From NCBI GenBank assembly GCA_023409695.1, contig JAEYQZ010000204.1:1-7832 (forward strand): a DNA stretch of 7,832 nt. The letters run 5' to 3'. Positions 1-4,878 of the stretch are shown here, piece by piece (positions within the stretch are counted from its first letter, which is position 1; each line of letters starts with the position of its first letter). The notes below the pieces were generated by a model. It saw only the letters and a program-made list of their open reading frames with translations. It had not been told where the DNA came from and searched no databases. Made by a program: the position numbers and the translations under genes. The DNA is from Methanobacteriota archaeon (lineage in GTDB: Archaea; Methanobacteriota; Methanobacteria; Methanobacteriales; Methanobacteriaceae).

Positions 1-323
1 GCCCGCTTATCACCAATTGCACCAAGGGCCAGTGCCGCTGTTTCCCTCACATGCCAGTACTCATCTCTTAAAACATTGATTAAAGGTTCAACAGCCTTTT
101 CATTTCCAATATTACCCAGAGATAAAGCTGCGGCTTTACGAATAGGCCAGTATTCATCACTTAACATTTTAATTAGAGGCTCAACTGCTTCTTCTGCACC
201 TATATCTCCCAGAATATATGCTGCTTTTTCTCGAATTCGCTTGTCCCCATCATATAATACATTCATGAGGGCATTTACATTTTTTTCATCCCTCATTCTT
301 TCCAGATCTGAGATAGAAACCAT
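1..323 (-). CDS. HEAT-repeat protein (PBS-lyase HEAT type), C-terminus cut by window edge
   Basis: The visible 107 residues contain at least three tandem 31-residue HEAT-like units (about 16-46, 47-77 and 78-107). The later units follow the pattern V-E-P-L-I-x-x-L-x-D-E-Y-W-x-[IV]-R-x-x-A-A-x-[AS]-L-G-x-I-G, typical of PBS-lyase-type HEAT repeats. These fold into paired helices that serve as protein-binding scaffolds; the partner cannot be read from the sequence. No signal peptide or membrane segment is seen, so it is probably cytoplasmic. The ATG at 323 is chosen because an ATG further upstream at 342 is out of frame and soon meets a stop. The ribosome site is weak (GGGAA about 8 nt upstream). 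Units two and three are very alike, including the E-Y-W motif, which suggests recent internal duplication. The gene runs off the left edge, so repeat number and any extra domain are unknown. The family call is firm, the function is not. Confidence 0.88.
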   Translation of the reverse strand, partial: MVSISDLERMRDEKNVNALMNVLYDGDKRIREKAAYILGDIGAEEAVEPLIKMLSDEYWPIRKAAALSLGNIGNEKAVEPLINVLRDEYWHVRETAALALGAIGDKR

Positions 324-342
324 AGTTATACATTCCCATTAA

Positions 343-645
343 ATCGCTAATTTACTATTGATATTTATTTAATGCCGGTTATTAATATTTATGGGACATA
401 TAATTTTTATGTATGCCTAATAGCTCAAATCATGTCCAAAATCATTTTTGAATGCACCATACCCTAAAAGAATGCCCAAACAATCCAAATATTAAACATT
501 TTGTCCAAAATAAGCTTTAGTAATTTCTTTAAGTTTAATAAACAAATAATTATATCAAATACACTTGAAAGCATGCCATAAAGCTTAAAATACAACAATA
601 ACATGCTATTTTTATAATTTGTAACTATTAATTATTCCATATTAA
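343..645. other. AT-rich intergenic stretch with no recognisable gene
   Basis: I see no supported reading frame, tRNA or clear structured RNA here. Between about 430 and 530 there are loosely similar words (CATGTCCAAAA, AATGCCCAAA, TTTGTCCAAAA) at irregular spacing. They are too degenerate to call a repeat array. The part next to the HEAT gene must hold its promoter. Confidence 0.5.
361..373 (-). promoter_or_regulatory. possible TATA box for the HEAT-repeat gene
   Basis: Read on the minus strand this is ATTAAATAAATAT, an archaeal TATA-like element centred about 44 nt ahead of the ATG at 323. A transcript start about 25 nt downstream would give a leader near 20 nt. The surroundings are very AT-rich, so chance matches are common. 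Confidence 0.3.
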
Positions 646-891
646 AAACTTAGATTAAATCATATTCAAAATATAATTTCAAGATGTTTACATCCTGTCA
701 AATTAGCAGCTGATCTAGTAGACATATATCTTGAAATTAATAGGATCATTTTTCTTAGTTTTATTTATACAGGATTAATTATATTAATTATTGCGCAGAG
801 GATTATAATAGTTCTCCCATTAAGCACCTTTAATTTTGTATCTAAATTGCATTTACGCGAAATTATTATTAGTTATGAAAAACATAAATAA
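646..891 (+). pseudogene. possible gene remnant: 81 open codons plus stop, no start codon
   Basis: One forward frame stays open from just after the TAA at 643-645 to the TAA at 889-891, with no ATG or GTG; the only TTG lies near the end. The conceptual product has a plausible soluble-then-membrane pattern: a helical stretch with HPVKLAADLVDIYLEINR, then a hydrophobic segment of about 25 residues (IIFLSFIYTGLIILIIAQR and onward), then a polar tail ending in ISYEKHK. At this base composition 81 codons without a stop is unusual but not impossible. With no start codon and no ribosome site, the best reading is a gene that lost its 5' end; chance is the main alternative. I do not recognise a family. 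The stop lies about 20 nt ahead of the next gene, and that gene's putative TATA box overlaps the end of this frame. Confidence 0.3.
674..739. repeat. 12-bp perfect inverted repeat with 42-bp spacer
   Basis: TAATTTCAAGAT at 674-685 is exactly matched in reverse complement at 728-739. A shorter palindrome, GATGT-TT-ACATC at 683-694, overlaps the left arm. It could form a stem-loop in RNA, bind a regulator, or be the ends of a degraded small element. It lies inside the start-less open frame, which weakens any claim that it evolved as a regulatory structure. Confidence 0.5.
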
Positions 892-892
892 A
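876..892 (+). promoter_or_regulatory. TATA box region for the small secreted protein gene
   Basis: GAAAAACATAAATAAAG combines a purine-rich stretch like a BRE with a TATA-like core CATAAATAAAG centred near 887. The expected transcript start, 22-27 nt downstream, falls at about 910-914, on top of the GTG start at 912. This suggests a leaderless mRNA or one with a leader of only a few bases. Confidence 0.45.
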
Positions 893-911
893 GATACAAA
901 ATTATGCAGAG

Positions 912-1364
912 GTGGTTACAATTAAAGGAAAAATACTACTTTTAGTTAGCGTATTAGTTATTACAAGCATTACTGTATCGGCTTATCCAGTAATATCCAC
1001 TAATTCCCAATTAGGGCAATCTAACCCTGTAAATCTAGGAAATTCAGTAAAGAATAATCACAAAATTAATTCAATTAACAAAATATCAAATGGTTTACCA
1101 GATCAATCAAATTCAAATGTTAAAAGATCAGGCCAAAAAAAGTATACAATTCCCAAATTCAATGCCAAATCCTCTAAATCAAGAACAATTGCCATTAAAT
1201 ACATAAAAGAACCTAATGCAGTAGCCGGTAAACCTGAAAGATACAATATAGGTGGAAAATGTACAGATATTGTTCCTGTTTTGTTAAAGGGTAAACGAGT
1301 AGGAGAAATAAATATAGACCCCAAAACAGGGAAAAATGTTGGTGGTGCAGGTGGAGCACCCTAA
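912..1364 (+). CDS. small secreted protein with PepSY-like C-terminus and GGAGGAP tail
   Basis: This encodes 150 residues. Residues 1-24 form a signal peptide: lysines at 5 and 7, a hydrophobic core, and a V-S-A cleavage site before Y25-P26. Residues 27-75 are a low-complexity Asn/Ser/Gln-rich linker. Residues 91-150 look folded, with A-x-K-Y-I-K-E-P, then V-P-V-L-L-K-G-K-R-V-G-E-I-N-I-D, then T-G-K-N-V-G-G-A-G-G-A-P at the end. The G-x-x-V-G-E-I-x-I-D-x-x-T-G pattern resembles PepSY-type small domains, but I would not assign a family. There is one cysteine (C117). The GTG at 912 is the only usable start; a GAGGTG overlaps it and is too close to act as a normal ribosome site, fitting leaderless translation. 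It is probably exported, role unknown. Confidence 0.75.
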   Translation: MVTIKGKILLLVSVLVITSITVSAYPVISTNSQLGQSNPVNLGNSVKNNHKINSINKISNGLPDQSNSNVKRSGQKKYTIPKFNAKSSKSRTIAIKYIKEPNAVAGKPERYNIGGKCTDIVPVLLKGKRVGEINIDPKTGKNVGGAGGAP

Positions 1365-1378
1365 TTTATTCTTTTTAA
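1365..1378 (+). terminator. T-rich terminator after the secreted protein gene
   Basis: TTTATTCTTTTTAA follows the stop codon directly with no obvious hairpin. Archaeal RNA polymerase terminates at T-runs alone, so this is a reasonable terminator. Confidence 0.45.
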
Positions 1379-1488
1379 ACACATAACAATTAATCTGGTT
1401 AAATTACTCATTCTAGAAGCTATAAAACACTTTATTATAAAACATGGGATAAAGATATGACATTATAGTGAATGACATGTGAAAATTC

Positions 1489-1515
1489 CCTCAAAAAATC
1501 AATGATTTTTTGGGG
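1489..1515. repeat. hairpin 1 inside the MITE-like element
   Basis: CAAAAAATCA (1492-1501) pairs perfectly with TGATTTTTTG (1503-1512) around one unpaired base. The stem extends to 13 pairs, 1489-1501 with 1503-1515, if one G-U pair is allowed. Confidence 0.75.
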
Positions 1516-1518
1516 CAT

Positions 1519-1541
1519 GCAAAAAATTTCCAATTTTTTGC
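1519..1541. repeat. hairpin 2 inside the MITE-like element
   Basis: GCAAAAAATT (1519-1528) pairs perfectly with AATTTTTTGC (1532-1541) around a TCC loop. A smaller hairpin, AAATC-TTC-GATTT, follows at 1548-1560. Three successive A/T-rich stem-loops are unlikely by chance and mark the element as structured. Confidence 0.75.
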
Positions 1542-1642
1542 GGTTGAAAATCTTCGATTTGAAAACATCAAAAATATTTGGTCATTCACTATTAATAACA
1601 GAATGTAAAGATTTATGTCCCAAAAAAGATAAAATAATAGGT

Positions 1643-1650
1643 GAGGTGAT
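1643..1650 (+). promoter_or_regulatory. ribosome binding site that selects the TTG start at 1656
   Basis: GAGGTGAT is a close match to the archaeal anti-Shine-Dalgarno complement. It ends 5 nt before the TTG at 1656, good spacing. The ATG at 1652 lies one base away, is in another frame and stops after 11 codons, so the TTG is the real start. Confidence 0.75.
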
Positions 1651-1655
1651 TATGC

Positions 1656-2003
1656 TTGGCAGAAATATTAGTACCGGTAACTTTTAGTCGAGAAATAGAA
1701 GGGAAAATTAACGATTTAGTAATACCTGAAGATTTCATCAAGGATTTTCATTTTATAAGCGATACGGAACTCATAGTTGTTATACGAGTTATAGGCCCCG
1801 ATATAGAAAAACCTGTAAATTTCTTTGAAGGCCGCGAAGGTGATAAATTCACCATAAAAACCATAGAAAATAATGGAAAGCAAATACATGACGAATTCAC
1901 ATTAATTGACATGGAATCAAATGAAGGCCCCTATCCTACTGCAGATATAGATATAGAACCTCAAGAGGTTAAACTAGTGCTAGAATTTGAAAAGAATAAA
2001 TAA
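1656..2003 (+). CDS. acidic 115-aa protein of unknown function, TTG start
   Basis: This encodes 115 residues with no signal peptide or membrane segment, so it is probably cytoplasmic. The composition is strongly acidic. The pattern suggests alternating beta strands with a short helix: M-A-E-I-L-V-P-V-T-F, then a helix around 23-32 (P-E-D-F-I-K-D-F), then strands at 39-46 (L-I-V-V-I-R-V-I) and near the end (V-K-L-V-L-E-F). There are no cysteines and no metal or nucleotide motif. I do not recognise a family; it may be restricted to methanogens. The TTG start is supported by a strong GAGGTGAT site. It appears monocistronic, with the MITE-like element upstream and a convergent small gene downstream. 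AT-rich, T-containing sequence after the stop (2004-2035) may terminate it. Coding status is well supported, function is not. Confidence 0.75.
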   Translation: MAEILVPVTFSREIEGKINDLVIPEDFIKDFHFISDTELIVVIRVIGPDIEKPVNFFEGREGDKFTIKTIENNGKQIHDEFTLIDMESNEGPYPTADIDIEPQEVKLVLEFEKNK

Positions 2004-2066
2004 ATATTTATTATATAATTAATTTTCATTTTTGACATCAATAAAAAGAGTTTTACTTACTAAAAT

Positions 2067-2240
2067 CTACTTTTCTCTTTTTGCACGATCCCTGGCCTTT
2101 AAAATTAAAAATATTATTACGCCAATTACGATTGCAATGATAATGCCCCATATTAATGCAACTCCTACAATAAGTATAGCATTAATAACTGCATTTACAA
2201 AGCCCATTATTGCATTAACCAATGTAGATATTATGTCCAT
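2067..2240 (-). CDS. 57-aa membrane protein
   Basis: On the minus strand, ATG at 2240 to TAG at 2067-2069 encodes 57 residues. Residues 1-20 are amphipathic (M-D-I-I-S-T-L-V-N-A-I-M-G-F-V-N-A-V-I-N) and residues 21-47 form one long hydrophobic span including V-A-L-I-W-G-I-I-I-A-I-V-I-G. The end is a compact basic tail, K-A-R-D-R-A-K-R-E-K. By the positive-inside rule the tail should face the cytoplasm. The clean layout and an upstream TATA box argue for a real gene; the overlapping forward frame has no such organisation. No clear ribosome site precedes the ATG, consistent with a leaderless mRNA. It is convergent with the 115-aa gene and divergent from the protease gene. Role unknown; a membrane partner of another protein or a small regulator are both possible. 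Confidence 0.62.
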   Translation of the reverse strand: MDIISTLVNAIMGFVNAVINAILIVGVALIWGIIIAIVIGVIIFLILKARDRAKREK

Positions 2241-2266
2241 GTATTACTATTTTGTTTTTAATTGGA

Positions 2267-2274
2267 TATAAATT
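2267..2274 (-). promoter_or_regulatory. TATA box for the 57-aa membrane protein gene
   Basis: Read on the minus strand this is AATTTATA, centred 30 nt ahead of the ATG at 2240. A start 25 nt downstream leaves a leader of about 5 nt, which matches the absence of a ribosome binding site. Confidence 0.45.
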
Positions 2275-2370
2275 TAGAGATTTTAAAAAATTAATTTACT
2301 ATTATCCCACCATTGTTCAAAGAATAGAATCCCCAACAGCATTTTTAATGTTGATCTCGTTGAAAATTGG

Positions 2371-2387
2371 TAAAAATATAAATAAAA
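2371..2387 (+). promoter_or_regulatory. TATA box region for the serine protease gene
   Basis: TAAAAATATAAATAAAA holds a good archaeal TATA core (AAATATAAATA). Transcription would begin near 2405 and give a leader of about 50 nt. The leader carries GGTGG at 2441-2445, 8 nt ahead of the GTG start. Confidence 0.5.
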
Positions 2388-2453
2388 GTTAATGCATAGT
2401 TATTACTTAAATTGAATAATTTAATAATTTTTAATGTAATGGTGGACCCTTAA

Positions 2454-3473
2454 GTGAAGGTGTTGAAGAACACATTAACAGTAGTACTCATTCTGCTGGC
2501 CGTATTTGTAACTTATGAATCCTTTTTTGTAGATAATACGCCTTTAAATTATTTCTCTTCTAAATCAGCCAGTTCAACAGTTTATGTTGAAAATGGAGTT
2601 TCAGGCGTGGTGACCATAACTGATCCATCACTTCACAAAACAGTTGGGTTTAATATCAGTTTTTACCCATTAGAAACTGGTTCTGGAGTTATTGTAAGCA
2701 AAAATGGATATATCATAACTGCATTTCATGTAATAGGCGATCCTGAGTCCAATACCCTCAATGTACTTAAAACAATGAGTGATGATGATATTAAGCTGTA
2801 CGTAGAGCAGGCTGCAGTATCTACATACTTATCAAATTATAACCCACAATTGGGTGCTGAATTATCCAATAATGACATGGTCAGCCAGAGTAATTTAAGC
2901 ACAAATACACGCACTACTACAGATCTATTGATCCAGAATAATCTAATCCATGCCAAATCATATAAACAGGTCATTAGAGTCAAATTTCCAGCTTCTACAG
3001 GAAATAAACCCTTAAACGCACAGCTTGTTGATGTTGGAAATTCAGGTAGTGATAATGATGTTGCCCTCCTGAAAGTTGATCCTACTGAAGGCAGAAATTT
3101 ACCTGCATTAAAAATCAGCTCCCAAGACCCAAAAAATGGGGAAAATATCCGCATATATGGTTACCCTGCAGACAGCAATATAACACAGTCCCAGTTATCA
3201 GTAGCCCCTTCCACAACTACAGGCAATCTCATATCAGAAGTGCGTAATTCACACGACATAATCTATTACAAGACAAATGCATCCACATTTCCAGGTTATA
3301 GCGGAGGTCCAGTTTTAAATAGCGAAAATGAAGTAATAGGTATTTTGATATACGGAATACAGTCAAAAGGAAGTTTTTTACAGCAAATAAAATCAAGATA
3401 TGGACTATTCTTATCTTCCGATTATATAATACAAATATGCAGGAAAAATAAAGTCCCTATAGATATTGTATAA
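2454..3473 (+). CDS. membrane-anchored trypsin-like (HtrA/DegP-type) serine protease without PDZ domain
   Basis: This encodes 339 residues. Residues 7-20 are a short hydrophobic segment after a basic start, acting as an uncleaved anchor or signal peptide, so the protease should face outward. The chymotrypsin-fold triad is complete: His92 in I-T-A-F-H-V-I-G, Asp202 in S-D-N-D-V-A-L-L-K-V, and Ser283 in P-G-Y-S-G-G-P-V-L-N. The His-Asp gap is 110 residues against 30 in E. coli DegP (His105, Asp135, Ser210); the extra, residues about 98-175, looks helical and then Asn/Ser/Thr-rich. No PDZ domain follows, so the protein ends soon after the catalytic domain and lacks the usual HtrA substrate-sensing module. 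The GTG at 2454 is preceded directly by an in-frame TAA, so it cannot start earlier; GGTGG 8 nt upstream supports it. It probably trims or degrades envelope proteins; the substrate is unknown. Confidence 0.88.
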   Translation: MKVLKNTLTVVLILLAVFVTYESFFVDNTPLNYFSSKSASSTVYVENGVSGVVTITDPSLHKTVGFNISFYPLETGSGVIVSKNGYIITAFHVIGDPESNTLNVLKTMSDDDIKLYVEQAAVSTYLSNYNPQLGAELSNNDMVSQSNLSTNTRTTTDLLIQNNLIHAKSYKQVIRVKFPASTGNKPLNAQLVDVGNSGSDNDVALLKVDPTEGRNLPALKISSQDPKNGENIRIYGYPADSNITQSQLSVAPSTTTGNLISEVRNSHDIIYYKTNASTFPGYSGGPVLNSENEVIGILIYGIQSKGSFLQQIKSRYGLFLSSDYIIQICRKNKVPIDIV

Positions 3474-3483
3474 AATATAAAAA

Positions 3484-3554
3484 ATATGAACTATTCTTAT
3501 TTTCAGATTATATAATACAAATATGCAGGAAAAATAGTCCCCATAGATATCGTA
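3484..3554 (+). repeat. diverged tandem copy of the protease gene's 3' end
   Basis: This 71-bp segment aligns with 3398-3470, the last 24 or so codons of the protease, at a constant offset of 86 bp. I count five substitutions and one 2-bp deletion (AA lost after 3536). The copy would read Y-E-L-F-L-F-S-D-Y-I-I-Q-I-C-R-K-N and then shift frame. It sits just behind the intact stop codon and is not translated with the gene. It is a local tandem duplication that has since decayed, or the relic of a longer former C-terminus. Confidence 0.88.
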
Positions 3555-3560
3555 ATATAT

Positions 3561-3594
3561 TGTAGATCTACTTAAAAATCCAGGTAGATCTACA
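3561..3594. terminator. strong inverted repeat between convergent genes, possible bidirectional terminator or operator
   Basis: TGTAGATCTAC (3561-3571) and GTAGATCTACA (3584-3594) form an 11-bp perfect stem around a 12-nt loop. Each arm also contains the palindrome GTAGATCTAC, so the two arms are direct repeats as well. It lies between the protease 3' end and the convergent gene at 3603. The position suggests a terminator, but no long T-run follows. The paired palindromes would also suit a dimeric DNA-binding protein. Confidence 0.5.
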
Positions 3595-3602
3595 CTGAAA
3601 TA

Positions 3603-4022
3603 TCATTCTAAAGTAAGCAAATCTATCTTATTAATTAACTGCTCATTTTTAACTTTAAATACCTCAAAGGCTTTTTTATTTCTGTTATTGTATTCTACAA
3701 GAGATTTTGATATATTACCTGAAAGCTCTTCATAATCGGTTTTAAAGTCTACAAGCAGTTTTTCAAGCTTTTCAAGCTCCATTACTTCAGGACATTTAGG
3801 GTTAAAAAACCTTGCTGTTTTAAACCTGTGGTTACCCATTAAACTAACTCCGCCTTCTAATTTAAGTGCTGGACCATACAGTTCCTGTAGTTTGTCCGAT
3901 TTTTCCAACAAGTCTTTTAAAGCTCTCACTTCATTTAACTTAGAATCTATTAATTTAGCAATGTTAGATTCTAGTTTAGGCTCCAAATTTCCTTTGTTTT
4001 TTATACCCTCTTTACTTTCCAT
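3603..4022 (-). CDS. 139-aa helical, probably coiled-coil protein of unknown function
   Basis: This encodes 139 residues rich in Lys, Glu and Leu, with no signal peptide or membrane span. Residues about 18-48 and 81-138 have heptad-like spacing of Leu/Ile and suggest two long helices or coiled coils. Between them lies a compact non-helical segment around 49-80 (L-Y-G-P-A-L-K-L-E-G-G, then M-G-N-H-R-F-K-T-A-R-F-F-N-P-K-C-P) that may be a turn or small binding site; Cys77 is the only cysteine. This helix-loop-helix layout recalls proteins that dimerise, but no family is recognised. The ATG at 4022 is supported by GGAGG at 4033-4037 (minus strand, 10 nt upstream) and a clear TATA box. It is convergent with the protease gene across the inverted repeat at 3561-3594. 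Confidence 0.75.
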   Translation of the reverse strand: MESKEGIKNKGNLEPKLESNIAKLIDSKLNEVRALKDLLEKSDKLQELYGPALKLEGGVSLMGNHRFKTARFFNPKCPEVMELEKLEKLLVDFKTDYEELSGNISKSLVEYNNRNKKAFEVFKVKNEQLINKIDLLTLE

Positions 4023-4111
4023 ACTTACCAGTCCTCCATCTATATTCCTTATTTTCCAATAAGCTTAATCTTCATTACTGAATCTAGAGCATATCCCTCA
4101 GCTTAAAGTAT

Positions 4112-4120
4112 TATATAAAT
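4112..4120 (-). promoter_or_regulatory. TATA box for the 139-aa protein gene
   Basis: Read on the minus strand this is ATTTATATA, one of the best TATA matches in the window, preceded by CGATTAAT. Transcription should begin near 4090, giving a leader of about 65-70 nt that includes the GGAGG site at 4033-4037. Confidence 0.55.
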
Positions 4121-4130
4121 ATTAATCGGA

Positions 4131-4848
4131 TGCTGGAATTTGTAATCAAGCTAAACTATACTTCATTAACTGTTTGGATTTCATTTCTTTACGAGTATCC
4201 TGATTTTAAACCAATTAATCCGGTGTTTAACTCATATTACTATATTTGTAAATTGATATATTCTTAAAGCATAATATTGAATTTGTACGGGTGGGGCATA
4301 ATAACATTATGTAATATTAGGAATGATTCTTATATAAAAGATTTTCTGTCAGATATAAACTTAAAAACGCATTTAGAAGACCAGTACCCCAGACTACACA
4401 CATAATAATGCAACTGCCTACCCAAACGATTTAATAATTAAAATCTTCATGAACAACAAATTTGAAATGGTAAATAAAAAAACTAATTTAAGTCTCCTGA
4501 TTTAAAAACTGTTATTTTATAGACTTATAACTCAAAAAGGAATTTGCTATAAATTATTATTAATTCCCCCATTAAGTAAACACGAATAATATACATCAAA
4601 TAAAAAAACAGCATATGTTTTAAAAAAAAACAATTTTTTAATCTTAAGTTAGTTTAATAAAATTACATAAGAATTATATTACAAAAAAGGCCAATATTTC
4701 CACAATTCACAGTTTTAATTCGTATTTATACATCTTTAAATTCAAAAAAAAGATTAATATTTGTGTTTTTATAAAAAAATTAAATCAAAAAAAATATATG
4801 CTCAAAACTACCATAATCACGTGTCAATAACTCCAAACTGGTGTTAAT
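4131..4848. other. long AT-rich intergenic region upstream of the wall-binding protein gene
   Basis: No convincing gene is seen on either strand; the longest frames with a start are under 30 codons. A more GC-rich patch (GTACGGGTGGGGC, 4286-4298) runs into a small hairpin, CATAAT-AAC-ATTATG at 4297-4311, in otherwise very AT-rich DNA. From about 4600 to 4800 the plus strand has many A-runs of 6-9 bases, which may bend DNA or exclude histones near the promoter. TATA candidates for the downstream gene are TATTTATA at 4723-4730 and TTTTTATAAAAA near 4766-4777. I cannot choose between them. Confidence 0.4.
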
Positions 4849-4865
4849 ATGACATCTGAAAAAAT

Positions 4866-4871
4866 GGGAGG
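4866..4871 (+). promoter_or_regulatory. ribosome binding site selecting the ATG at 4879
   Basis: GGGAGG lies 7 nt ahead of the ATG at 4879. An in-frame ATG 30 nt earlier (4849) has no such site and would put ten polar residues ahead of the signal peptide. The ATG at 4879 gives a standard M-K-R signal peptide start. Confidence 0.8.
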
Positions 4872-4878
4872 CAGTATA

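Larger units (their letters stand above)
1466..1591. mobile_element. MITE-like non-coding element with terminal inverted repeats
   Basis: The ends are an 11-bp perfect inverted repeat: TAGTGAATGAC at 1466-1476 and GTCATTCACTA at 1581-1591. TTA lies directly outside each end (1463-1465 and 1592-1594), a possible 3-bp target duplication, though this means little in AT-rich DNA. The 126-bp interior is filled with consecutive hairpins and codes for nothing convincing. Size, terminal repeats and lack of a transposase fit a miniature inverted-repeat element moved in trans by a transposase elsewhere. It could instead be a hairpin-rich intergenic repeat spread by another route. It sits about 65 bp ahead of the TTG start at 1656 and may affect that gene's expression. 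Confidence 0.6.

Noticed and set aside
76..342. Forward-strand frame of 88 codons over the HEAT gene
   Set aside because: It is antisense to clear HEAT repeats; its apparent internal repetition only mirrors them.
1472..1687. Forward frame of 71 codons across the MITE-like element
   Set aside because: It begins inside a terminal repeat, reads through three hairpins and overlaps the start of the 115-aa gene; no ribosome site precedes it.
2032..2271. Forward frame of 79 codons opposite the 57-aa gene
   Set aside because: It needs a TTG start with no ribosome site. Its hydrophobic character reflects the complementary membrane protein, which has better organisation and a TATA box.
2439..2453. 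Mini-frame ATG GTG GAC CCT TAA abutting the protease start
   Set aside because: It is only four codons and overlaps the ribosome site; a leader peptide role would be speculation.
2837..3154. Minus-strand frame of 105 codons inside the protease gene
   Set aside because: It is antisense to the catalytic domain, which carries a full triad.
4449..4505. 18-codon forward frame beginning M-N-N-K-F-E-M
   Set aside because: No ribosome site, very short, Asn/Lys-rich as expected by chance in AT-rich DNA.
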